Shown here piece after piece: positions 9,237-16,991 of a DNA stretch of 64,000 bases (position 1 is the first letter of the stretch; each line of letters starts with the position of its first letter). Under the pieces are notes generated by a model. That model was not told the DNA's origin and searched no databases. It saw only the letters and a list, made by a program, of their open reading frames with translations. The DNA comes from ECT2AJA-110-A sp035399845 (GTDB lineage: Bacteria > Planctomycetota > Phycisphaerae > UBA1845 > UTPLA1). Made by a program: the position numbers and the translations under genes. The stretch is from assembly GCA_035399845.1 (NCBI GenBank), contig DAOPJV010000018.1, forward strand, positions 1 through 64,000. Direction: 5' to 3'.

Positions 9237-9690
9237 GAGCCACGACCGTAAGGAAGTGGTCGCGTTGATCCGCTATTGCATCCGGCGCGAATGCCGCGAG
9301 CGAGTGAATTCCGAACCGCGACCGCAAGGGAGGNNNNNNNNNNNNNNNNNNNNNNNNNNNNNNNNNNNNNNNNNNNNNNNNNNNNNNNNNNNNNNNNNNN
9401 NNNNNNNNNNNNNNNNNNNNNNNNNNNNNNNNNGGGCCAGTTGCGAGACCATGTCACGCGTCGCCAGTCCCCCGGAGCGCCCGTCGCCAGCGCGCTCTGC
9501 AAGAGTAGCGCAACCCGCCATGGGCGAGTCACATCTGAGCCACGACCGTGAGGGAGTGGGCGCGTTGCGCCACGATTGCATTCTGCGCCAACGCGGCGAG
9601 CGAGCGTAATCCGAACCGCGACCGCAAGGGAGGGGGCCAGTTGCGAGACCATGTCACGCGTCGCCAGTCCCCCGGAGCGCCCGTCGCCGG
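9237..9690 (+). repeat. Tandem dispersed-repeat block spanning the assembly gap
   Basis: Two copies of a composite unit are visible. Each starts GAGCCACGACCGT (9237 and 9537), continues through a GCGAGCGAG stretch to GAACCGCGACCGCAAGGGAG (9313 and 9613), and then GGGCCAGTTGCGAGACC and CGTCGCCAGTCCCCCGGAGCG (right of the gap at 9434-9489, and at 9634-9690). The unit offset is 300 bases including the gap. The same GAACCGCGACCGCAAGGGAG core recurs at 10437 and, with C to T changes, at 53926 and 54737. Confidence 0.8.
9334..9433. other. Assembly gap (100 N)
   Basis: Exactly 100 N, the usual placeholder length for an unsized scaffold gap. The left edge ends AAGGGAGG and the right edge begins GGGCCAGTTG, which are adjacent in the intact repeat copy at 9625-9645. 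The gap therefore falls inside the repeat and probably reflects collapsed or unresolved copies. Confidence 0.95.
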
Positions 9691-10370
9691 CGCCGCACAC
9701 AGCAACCCGCAAGTATCAAGAGTACGGCGGTCGCGGGTTCGGGGCTGAATCGGAATTCGAGGTATCCCGTGCCCGTCGCGATGTGCCCGGCCGATGTGTC
9801 GTTCGCCCGAATGCTCATGGTGTAGTCGACATCCCATGTGGTGAACGCCGGAATGACGAATTCGCCGGAAAAGGCGAGAACCCCCGGGCCAACGCCATCG
9901 ATCGTGAAGTGCGAGTCGAGATCCTCGTATAGCGTGTTCAGCACGTTGCCCGGCTCGGAAAAGTCGAACGCAATCCCGGCCCGCATCGAATCGGCGGTCA
10001 GATTGAAAGTGAAGCGCCCGTCGTAGTGAACGACCACGTCGCGTTGCGCCGTCACGTCGAAGGTTCCAGCGGCGGCGGAGAGCAGCGTGTCGGCCTCGCC
10101 GGCCTCCGCCGCGATGATCGAGCGAATGAGGAACCGGGAATTGTCGAGTTCGTAGGATGCTGCGGCGGAGGACAGGCCATAACTGGCGGAATGCGCTGCG
10201 CTGAAGGGGAGTGAGACCGTCTTAATCCTGCTGACGTCTTAGATCGGCGATGGACCCACAACCCCGGCGAGGAGACTCCAGTCGCTGAATGTCAAGTCGG
10301 CGGCGTTCAGCGCGTGGGTTGCGACGAGCACGGGAAGGAGGCAATTGAATGTCAATCGTATTCGACACAT
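9654..10370 (-). pseudogene. PEP-CTERM paralog interrupted by a nonsense codon
   Basis: Reading leftwards from ATG 10370: signal peptide (MCRIRLTFNCLLPVLVATHALNA cut to under 20: core LTFNCLLPVLVATHALNA), then ADLTFSDWSLLAGVVGPSPI, then stop TAA at 10241-10239. The same frame continues after the stop without any indel (DVSRIKTVSLPFSAAHSASYGLSS...) to a PEP-CTERM tail (SPEPATAVLLILAGC then RRRRR) and a stop at 9654. The intact neighbour (10352-11185) has TAC (Tyr) where this copy has TAA. The last residues, ALRGTGDA and the stop, come from the adjacent dispersed repeat. It is most simply a recent nonsense pseudogene; readthrough or an error in assembly next to the gap cannot be excluded. Confidence 0.75.
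9740..10067. repeat. 328 bp block shared with 10555-10882
   Basis: The 3' part of the interrupted PEP-CTERM paralog. By eye it is identical base for base to 10555-10882 (offset 815), whereas the flanking parts of the two genes differ at many positions. This patchy pattern suggests gene conversion or a very recent partial duplication. Confidence 0.75.
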
Positions 10371-11185
10371 GGAGCCAGGCCCGGCGATTCGCCGCCACGC
10401 AATGAAGTCATTATAAGCCCTGAGCGTGTAATGACCGAACCGCGACCGCAAGGGAGTGGGCCAGTTGCGCCATGACGCCTCGCGTCGTCGACTACCCGGC
10501 GCGTCCGCCGCAAACAGCAACCCGCGAGCATGAATAGCGCGGCCGTTGCGGGCTCGGGGCTGAATCGGAATTCGAGGTATCCCGTGCCCGTCGCGATGTG
10601 CCCGGCCGATGTGTCGTTCGCCCGAATGCTCATGGTGTAGTCGACATCCCATGTGGTGAACGCCGGAATGACGAATTCGCCGGAAAAGGCGAGAACCCCC
10701 GGGCCAACGCCATCGATCGTGAAGTGCGAGTCGAGATCCTCGTATAGCGTGTTCAGCACGTTGCCCGGCTCGGAAAAGTCGAACGCAATCCCGGCCCGCA
10801 TCGAATCGGCGGTCAGATTGAAAGTGAAGCGCCCGTCGTAGTGAACGACCACGTCGCGTTGCGCCGTCACGTCGAAGGTTCCGGCGGCGGCGGAGAGAAG
10901 CGTGTCGGCCTCGCCCGCCTCCGCCGCGATGATCGATCGAATGAGGAACCGGGAATTGTCGAGTTCGTAGGATGCGGCGGCGGAGGACAGGCCGTAGGTC
11001 GATCGGTGCGAATTGCTGAAGGGGAGTGTGATGTCATTGAATCGATGGACGTCGTAGACGGGCGCCGAGCCAATCACCGTCGCGCGCAACTCCCAGTCGG
11101 AGAAGTCCAGGTCGGCGGCGAGCGCGGGCGAAATAATCGTCAGCATTGAAAGGAGTAAAGCAGACGCCGCCAGTCGAAGTTTCAT
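10352..11185 (-). CDS. PEP-CTERM protein with repeat-derived C-terminal extension
   Basis: 277 residues. Signal peptide (MKLRLAASALLLSMLTII, SPALAA), a short conserved ADLDFSDWELRATVIG segment, a beta-rich body of unknown function, and a PEP-CTERM segment (SPEPATAALFMLAGC, then RRTRR). PEP-CTERM proteins normally end a few residues after the Arg cluster, but this frame runs on for about 40 residues through the dispersed repeat, which translates as GPLPCGRGSV on this strand. The natural stop seems to have been displaced by repeat insertion. It starts 77 bases from the divergent beta-helix gene. The function is unknown; it is probably exosortase-processed. Confidence 0.75.
   Translation of the reverse strand: MKLRLAASALLLSMLTIISPALAADLDFSDWELRATVIGSAPVYDVHRFNDITLPFSNSHRSTYGLSSAAASYELDNSRFLIRSIIAAEAGEADTLLSAAAGTFDVTAQRDVVVHYDGRFTFNLTADSMRAGIAFDFSEPGNVLNTLYEDLDSHFTIDGVGPGVLAFSGEFVIPAFTTWDVDYTMSIRANDTSAGHIATGTGYLEFRFSPEPATAALFMLAGCCLRRTRRVVDDARRHGATGPLPCGRGSVITRSGLIMTSLRGGESPGLAPCVEYD
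10555..10882. repeat. 328 bp block shared with 9740-10067
   Basis: Copy inside the intact PEP-CTERM gene, identical by eye to 9740-10067. Beyond 10882 differences appear at once (AGGTTCCGGC here against AGGTTCCAGC). Confidence 0.75.
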
Positions 11186-11262
11186 CTTTGCTTCATCCTG
11201 ATTCTCAACAAATCCAACAGTGCCAAGGCGTTTATTCTAATGGAAAGGAGTCGAAGATTGCC

Positions 11263-12414
11263 ATGTCAAGACGTTGCCAGTTTATAGTTCTTTATTGCGT
11301 TTGTTTATTTTTCTCGGCCCCCACTGTCGATGCGCGGATAATCTACGTAAAGCAGGACGCAAGTGGGCAGGCGGGGGATGGCTGGGATGACGAGAGCGCC
11401 CTCGCTGACTTGAGCACAGCCCTTAACATGGCGATGGCGGGGGACCAGATTTGGGTCGCCCAAGGTGATTACAAGCCGCCCGTCGGGGGACTGTTTACGA
11501 TTCCGAGCGGTGTTCGAGTCTTTGGCGGATTTTACGCACTATCCGGCTCGGAGGCTATCAACAACGCAACAACACGCGATCTGACGGCCGAAGGCAATAA
11601 TACGGTCTTGTCCGGGTTGGAGAGCCCTTTCTTTACGGAGACAATTGTAGAGTTGTTGGACGTCAGCGAGGAGACAGTATTCGAGTCCTTTGAAATCACA
11701 GGCGCAATCAGGACCGCCGTTCGATTGCAGGACTGCCATGGCCAGGTCCGCAACATCCTGATCCATGACAATGTGGCACTTCTCCCAGGCAATGGCGCTG
11801 GAATGTCCATTGGAGGTCAGGCCTTGGACCTGGTGGTTCGAGATTGCATTTTTCGCGACAATAGCTCCGTAGACGATGCCGGCGCGGTCGCGTGTTTTGA
11901 CACAACAGCCAACTTTCTCAACTGCATCTTTGAATTCAATACCGCGGAGACCGGTGGGGCGATGCGGATTGACTTCAATTCTGACGTCGACCTCGAATCC
12001 TGCATTTTCAAGGACAACGAAGCGACTTTCGGTGAAAACGGCGGCGGCGCGATCCTGGTGGATTCAAGTGTCATCTCCGTTCGAGATACGGTCTTCTCTG
12101 ACAATACCGCCGATGGCGTCGGTGGCGCCGTCGCCGCGAGATTCTGCCCGGCCGTCCAGTTTGTCAGAACCAGTTTCACCGGGAATCTTGGCGTCGGCCG
12201 TGGAGGTGGCCTCTACGTCAATGCGTTGACGGAGGGGGAGCGATCGGTTCGCCTTGCCAACTGCGAGTTCCTGAACAACAGCCTCATTCACGATCCGTTG
12301 AATGAGTTCCCCGGAGGAGGCGGCGCCCACATCCGCAAATACGAGACGGCGCTCCTGGATAACTGCCTGTTTGTGAACAACTCCGCGTATAAAAGGCGGC
12401 GGCTTGCTCCTTGA
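11263..12414 (+). CDS. Beta-helix exported protein, N-terminal part (frameshifted)
   Basis: Signal peptide (MSRRCQFIVLYCVCLFFSAP, cut near TVDA), then IIYVKQDASGQAGDGWDDES, typical of the start of right-handed parallel beta-helix proteins, then repeated rungs such as NCIFEFNTAETGGAMRI and DTVFSDNTADGVGGAVA. The frame ends in a short tail YKRRRLAP. Removing one A from the AAAA run at 12391-12394 joins it to the frame starting near 12404 (SAYKGGGLLLEGGE), restoring one protein of about 954 residues ending at 14128. Start 11263 has GGAAAGGAG 12 bases upstream. The DNA around the 5' end is more AT-rich than its neighbours. Confidence 0.75.
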   Translation: MSRRCQFIVLYCVCLFFSAPTVDARIIYVKQDASGQAGDGWDDESALADLSTALNMAMAGDQIWVAQGDYKPPVGGLFTIPSGVRVFGGFYALSGSEAINNATTRDLTAEGNNTVLSGLESPFFTETIVELLDVSEETVFESFEITGAIRTAVRLQDCHGQVRNILIHDNVALLPGNGAGMSIGGQALDLVVRDCIFRDNSSVDDAGAVACFDTTANFLNCIFEFNTAETGGAMRIDFNSDVDLESCIFKDNEATFGENGGGAILVDSSVISVRDTVFSDNTADGVGGAVAARFCPAVQFVRTSFTGNLGVGRGGGLYVNALTEGERSVRLANCEFLNNSLIHDPLNEFPGGGGAHIRKYETALLDNCLFVNNSAYKRRRLAP

Positions 12415-14128
12415 GGGCGGCGAGACGGCCACGATATCGAATGGAGCCTTTGTGGACAATCATAACACGGGTCTGGGGCAAGCCGGCGCCGGTGTCCTTC
12501 ATCTCGACGCGGCCTTGCTCGTTCGCAACACGATCCTATGGGATAACTCCGCCGACGCGACGATTGTCGACGCCCAGGTCAAGGCCGAGGCTCCAGGCGC
12601 TCAGTTGAGCGTCGTCTACTCCTGCGTTCAGGACGACGACCCCAATCTTCCGCCCATCACTGGCGCCGGCAACATCGACGAGGATCCGTTATTCGTGGAC
12701 GCACCGAACGGCGACTTCCGACTCAGCGCGCTTTCGCCGTGCATCGATAGAGGCGTGAACGCCCTTTCCGACGACTATGGCGATCTGGACGATGACGACA
12801 ACGAAAATGAGAAAACCCCGCTGGACCTCGCCCTCGCCACAAGAGTCGTGGACGGTCTCGCGACGATCGACGACCTCACGTTGTGTGACGGGATCGTTGA
12901 CATGGGGGCCTATGAGTATCGATTTGGCTGCGGCGCCTGCATCCTGGGGGACATCAACAAAGACGCCGTTGTGGATGGACGAGACATCGACCCGTTTGTG
13001 GCCTGCCTCCTCGGGTCGTCCGGTTGCGAATGCGCCTGCGCCGATATCCGGGGAAGCAACGGCGTGGGTGTCGAGGACATCGTTTGCTTCGTTACACTTG
13101 TCCTGAGTGGCGGGGCGGACAGAAGCTGCGTCCAGAACAACTGCGACTTTCTCCCGCCCGGCTGCCCGTATAGCAATGAAACGGCCGTCCAGATGATCGT
13201 GTCGGGCGCCCTTGCCGACTGCAACGACAACCTGATTCCCGACGTCTGCGAGATCGACGAGAACAGCGTCGCCCCGGGCGGGCCCTATTACTGTCAGTCG
13301 GATTGTGTTATGGACCAGAACAACGACGGTATCCCCGATACGTGTCAGCCCGACTGCAACGGCAATGGAACGCCCGATGACCTGGATATCGCCGCCGCCG
13401 TCGAGACAGACTGCAATGGCAACGGGATTCCCGACAGCTGCGCCAGCGAGCAGGACCTCAATGGAAACGGCGTACCGGATGAATGCGACATCCTCGCGCG
13501 GGTGAGCGCCGACTGCGACGGCAATGGCGTGCCCGATGAAGCCGATCCGGACTGTGACGGCGACGGAACGCCCGACGCCTGCCAGCCGCTCGTGGACTGC
13601 AATGGCAGTGGGGTCTTTGACGCGTGCGAAACGGATTGCGACGGCGATGGCCTTCCGGGCGACTGCGAATTGTCCTGGAATGACTGCAACGGCAACCATC
13701 AGCCCGATGATTGCGAGATCAATCGCGATCCGCCGTGGAACCTGCCGGACTGCAACAACAACGGTGTCCCGGACGAGTGCGAGCTCAGCGGCGCCGACTG
13801 CAACGGCAACGGCGTCCTTGACGCATGCGATATCTCAATGGGGCTCAGCGCCGATTCGAACGCCAACGGGATTCCCGACGAGTGCGAGGGCGCGCCGATG
13901 GCGCCGATGACGAGGGGGGCCTTTGCGGAGTTCTCTACCGGTGGGTATCCAGGATTCCCGCCGGGTGTTCCCGTCCAGTCGGTCGAGTCGGAACGCTGGA
14001 CCGCGTACATGACCTGGTGCGCCGCGACCGACTTCAGCGACATGACGATCGCCGAGAAGTTTGAGGCGCTGCTCGCGAAGCGCCTCGAACTGGGGCTGCC
14101 CGCCGGTCAGTTGCTGCCGACGCCCTGA
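12404..14128 (+). CDS. Beta-helix protein, C-terminal part: dockerin-like and D-x-N-x-N-G repeats
   Basis: Continuation of the 11263 gene after a one-base frameshift. It has last beta-helix rungs (NGAFVDNHNTGLGQAGAGV), the usual ending NGDFRLSALSPCIDRG and DMGAYEY, then a dockerin-like pair (LGDINKDAVVDGRDIDPFV; ADIRGSNGVGVEDIVCFV). Next come about 13 short Ca-binding-type repeats of the form D-C-N-G-N-G-x-P-D-x-C, resembling thrombospondin type-3 repeats. The last 75 residues are a non-repetitive tail. ATG at 12404 is unlikely to be a natural start since it lies inside a rung. It is an exported, probably Ca-stabilised surface protein; ligand unknown. Confidence 0.75.
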   Translation: MLLEGGETATISNGAFVDNHNTGLGQAGAGVLHLDAALLVRNTILWDNSADATIVDAQVKAEAPGAQLSVVYSCVQDDDPNLPPITGAGNIDEDPLFVDAPNGDFRLSALSPCIDRGVNALSDDYGDLDDDDNENEKTPLDLALATRVVDGLATIDDLTLCDGIVDMGAYEYRFGCGACILGDINKDAVVDGRDIDPFVACLLGSSGCECACADIRGSNGVGVEDIVCFVTLVLSGGADRSCVQNNCDFLPPGCPYSNETAVQMIVSGALADCNDNLIPDVCEIDENSVAPGGPYYCQSDCVMDQNNDGIPDTCQPDCNGNGTPDDLDIAAAVETDCNGNGIPDSCASEQDLNGNGVPDECDILARVSADCDGNGVPDEADPDCDGDGTPDACQPLVDCNGSGVFDACETDCDGDGLPGDCELSWNDCNGNHQPDDCEINRDPPWNLPDCNNNGVPDECELSGADCNGNGVLDACDISMGLSADSNANGIPDECEGAPMAPMTRGAFAEFSTGGYPGFPPGVPVQSVESERWTAYMTWCAATDFSDMTIAEKFEALLAKRLELGLPAGQLLPTP

Positions 14129-14265
14129 TCCGCCTCGGGGAGACATATCCACGAACGCGCTTTTCTGCGGTCCGCGTCGAGCCTTCGGCGCGGGCCGCTG
14201 CGTTTCCGCCACTTCGCGCGATCGGGCGCCCGGCCGAGTCGCCAGGCGCCGCCGCAGAAACAACG

Positions 14266-14298
14266 CCGGGCGCCGTGCGTGGTTTGCACGGCGCCCGG
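14266..14298. terminator. Bidirectional terminator hairpin
   Basis: CCGGGCGCCGTGC (14266-14278) and GCACGGCGCCCGG (14286-14298) form a 13 bp stem with a 7-base loop between two convergent genes. On the minus strand it is followed by CGTTGTTTCT; on the plus strand by GTCTCGTT. Both give weak T-tracts. Confidence 0.7.
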
Positions 14299-14405
14299 GT
14301 CTCGTTCGGAACCGCGGAGGACATCGTGGTTCCCTCGCCGTCGCTTTGCCGTGGGAATTCGGCGTCAGTCGATCGGCGAGCGAATAGGAGGGGATGGAGA
14401 CTCGC

Positions 14406-15389
14406 TCAGCGTCGTCGGCGGATCATCGCCACGGCGCCAAGGCCGAGCAGCGACAGTGTCGCCGGCTCGGGAACCACTGTGAACTTCGCGAAGGCGACGT
14501 CAAAGGCGCCGACCTTCGTCAGGGCGCCGAACGTGTCGCCGCCGAGACCGCCGCTGATGTTGACGCTCACGTTGAGGTTCGCTGTGGTGCTGGTGTTCAC
14601 GATGCCGCCGGCAAAGTCGAGCACCGATCCGCTGCGGAAGTCGTCGTCAGCGGGGCTCGCCAGGCTGCTGGCGACGTTGTAGTTGGAAATCGCCAGGTAA
14701 TAGACGCCCGGCGCAAAAGGCCGCGTCAGTGTCGAACCCAGTGACGGCGAACTGAACGCGTCATCGTTCAGATAGTCCGCGATGCCCTGGAAGTTGCTGT
14801 CCAGGACCATCATGTCCGTGTCCGTCTGCGTTCCGCCGGTCTGGCCGACGGACGTGATTGTCAGGTTGCCGCCGGCGATGGAACCGACGTCGATCGAGCC
14901 GAGATCCAGCGGCAGGATCGCTTCCGAGGTCAGCGTCGAGACGTAGTCACTCGTCGTGGACGATGTGCCCGTGACGCGATAGTAGAGTGATTCGCCGCCA
15001 CCGAAGCCGTACCACTGGTTGAAGCGCGACGGCGACGTGGGCGACGTCTGCAACGTGCTGTCCGAGGTCCCGATGACGCCGCCGCTCTGGGTGAGACCGC
15101 GAATCGTCCCCGTGTGGCCCGCCGCGCCGGCCGTCGTCAGCGTCAGGCGATGGCGATAGATGCCGGCGACGAGCGGCGCCGTCTGAACGCGGTAATAATC
15201 GAGGCCCGCGCCCGACGAGCTCGTCGACAGCCCGACGATCGAATCACCGGCGAGCATGCCGCTGACCAGATTGGCCGTCGCCTTGTTGTCGTTCCCCTCG
15301 ACCTCGTTGAATATCGCCGCCTCCGCGGCGCGTCCGGCCAGCGCCATGACGGCGATTGCCACGACGACTCCTCCCCGTATCCATCGCAT
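14406..15389 (-). CDS. PEP-CTERM exported protein, 327 aa
   Basis: Signal peptide (GGVVVAIAVMALAGRAAEA), then FNEVEGNDNKATANLVSG, which resembles the start of bacterial pre-peptidase C-terminal (PPC-like) beta-domains, a second such stretch (DTDMMVLDSNFQGIADYLND, GVYYLAISNYN), and a PEP-CTERM end (VVPEPATLSLLGLGAVAMIRRRR). It is predicted to be exported and sorted by an exosortase. The start ATG 15389 has GAGGAG 9-14 bases upstream. The next genes on this strand are separated by more than 500 bases, so it is probably monocistronic. No catalytic residues were seen. Confidence 0.8.
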   Translation of the reverse strand: MRWIRGGVVVAIAVMALAGRAAEAAIFNEVEGNDNKATANLVSGMLAGDSIVGLSTSSSGAGLDYYRVQTAPLVAGIYRHRLTLTTAGAAGHTGTIRGLTQSGGVIGTSDSTLQTSPTSPSRFNQWYGFGGGESLYYRVTGTSSTTSDYVSTLTSEAILPLDLGSIDVGSIAGGNLTITSVGQTGGTQTDTDMMVLDSNFQGIADYLNDDAFSSPSLGSTLTRPFAPGVYYLAISNYNVASSLASPADDDFRSGSVLDFAGGIVNTSTTANLNVSVNISGGLGGDTFGALTKVGAFDVAFAKFTVVPEPATLSLLGLGAVAMIRRRR

Positions 15390-15903
15390 AATGCACGCTC
15401 CTCATCTTCCATGCCGGGACGCAGGATCGTCCGGCGCAATATGAAGTCGCCTCGCGCGTGGCGCGCGGCGCTTCAACCCGAAGCGCTGTTCGCGCGCGCC
15501 GACGTCGTGGCGGCGACCTGAACTCTGGATGTCGTGAAAAAAGTGAGACTCAGGCGTTCAACGAGCAGAAAACCCGCATCCAAACCTTCGTGACCGACGC
15601 CAGACCAGCGTTCGACCCCCAAGTCGTCGCCCGGCGTCAGAGTGTGCGGCTGAAGAGTTGGGCCGCGCCGCACATGTCGCGCAATCTACACATCGCGCAT
15701 TTGAAAATGCAAGCGTTTTCTCATCGACGATCGACAGATGTCGATATTCCGGCGCGCCGTCAGATTATTCGGCCCGCAAACGCGGCAATTATGCGGCACA
15801 TCCCATTTGCAGGAGTTCCCCAAATCGAACCACGACCGGCGGGGAGTGGGTGGCCCTGGTTGGGGGCGGCGTGACCCGCAGGCGCCGCGAATGTCAGAGC
15901 CCG
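15390..15903. other. Long intergenic region with one degenerate repeat copy
   Basis: 514 bases between two minus-strand genes. The only structure I can support is GAACCACGACCGGCGGGGAG near 15827-15846, a diverged relative of the GAACCGCGACCGCAAGGGAG repeat. It should also hold the promoter of the 15389 gene, but no clear -35/-10 pair was seen. Confidence 0.4.
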
Positions 15904-16812
15904 TTACGGCTTTTCCGGTGGATCCTCGTCCCGGCCTGAGCCCGACCACAGGTAGTTTCGGGCGTTGGGACCTGTCTGCAGGTACTCGCCGTCCGGGCCG
16001 ATCTCATAGCCGAGCTGCTCGGGCTTCTGGGATTCGCCGTGACCGTCGGCGTAGACGACATTCGCCTTGTCGACATGCCGGGGATCGACGGCCGTGCGCG
16101 GGCTGCCGGCGTCGCCCGTGCCGATGTCCCCCGTGGGAATCAGCCGCGGCGGGTCGAGGGTCCAACCGTGATTGCCCATGGATTCGAACGCGCCGCCATC
16201 ATTCTCGTAGGCGAGCCGCGCCGACGTCGCCACGCCCGCGGCCGTGCCCATGCAGTCCGCCGCGAGGACGGTTCCGCCGAAGGAGGCGATCCGCGATCGA
16301 TTCACGGGGAAGTTGTGGAACCTGCCGTTCGTGCGGCGCGAGTTGCCCAGGAACTGATGGTTGTAGCCGAAGGCGTAGTTGCGTTCGTCGATCCACTCCG
16401 GCCGCTCCGTGCAGGCATAGACGGCGTGATCGTAGTCCTGCCGATCGACATCGGTACGCGGAAGTTGCAGGGCGGGCGTGCCGACGTATTTCCCCATGGT
16501 CGCCACCCAGCGCGGTCGGTACTTCATACCGCTGCCGATGTCGTACCAGTTCTGCGGATTGCCGGAGCCTCCGCCGAGATTGGCCATGCGCCCCGGGACA
16601 CACATCTCGTCGTTGTCATCGGCGTACATGTGCCAACCGTTTGACAGTTCGCGCAGGCGCGTCTGGCAGACCGTCTGGCGTGTGCGCCGTCGCGCCGCCG
16701 AGAGACTCGGGAGGAGGATACTGATGAGGATGGCGAGAATCGCGATGACGACGAGCAGCTCAATGAGCGTGAATCCGCGTCGCGGGCGCCGTATTTCAGT
16801 GAGGCGGGGCAT
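15904..16812 (-). CDS. Prepilin-like protein (DUF1559/H-X9-DG type)
   Basis: 302 residues. The N-terminus MPRLTEIRRPRRGFTLIELL is a prepilin leader with cleavage Gly-Phe, followed by VVIAILAILISILLPSLSAAR. The body contains the family's W-H-M-Y-A-D-D-N-D segment and, near the C-terminus, a His followed by VVYADGHGESQKP. It is a paralog of the 3932 gene with very different middle sequence. The start at 16812 is preceded by TTGGAG and puts the leader at the N-terminus; the longer frame from 17163 is not supported. It probably enters a pseudopilus or type IV pilus-like assembly; the C-terminal Pro-rich, charged tail is variable. Confidence 0.85.
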   Translation of the reverse strand: MPRLTEIRRPRRGFTLIELLVVIAILAILISILLPSLSAARRRTRQTVCQTRLRELSNGWHMYADDNDEMCVPGRMANLGGGSGNPQNWYDIGSGMKYRPRWVATMGKYVGTPALQLPRTDVDRQDYDHAVYACTERPEWIDERNYAFGYNHQFLGNSRRTNGRFHNFPVNRSRIASFGGTVLAADCMGTAAGVATSARLAYENDGGAFESMGNHGWTLDPPRLIPTGDIGTGDAGSPRTAVDPRHVDKANVVYADGHGESQKPEQLGYEIGPDGEYLQTGPNARNYLWSGSGRDEDPPEKP

Positions 16813-16991
16813 GGTGAATTCTCCAATGGAAGCGCCGGCCGGGCGAATGGTAGTCGATCGTGTCCGTCCGGTGCAAGGGATTCTCCGCGATCCGCGGGCG
16901 CGCAAATGGCGTCGGCGAACCGTGAAGCGCGCGACGGGTCTTCGTTTTGCGTGACAAGGGGGAATCGGCGTCGCGCGAGGCGAAGCGTGTC

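Noticed and set aside
9273..9837. Small proteins with PLPHGRGS or SLAVAVR peptides
   Set aside because: These are translations of the dispersed GAACCGCGACCGCAAGGGAG repeat, not genes.
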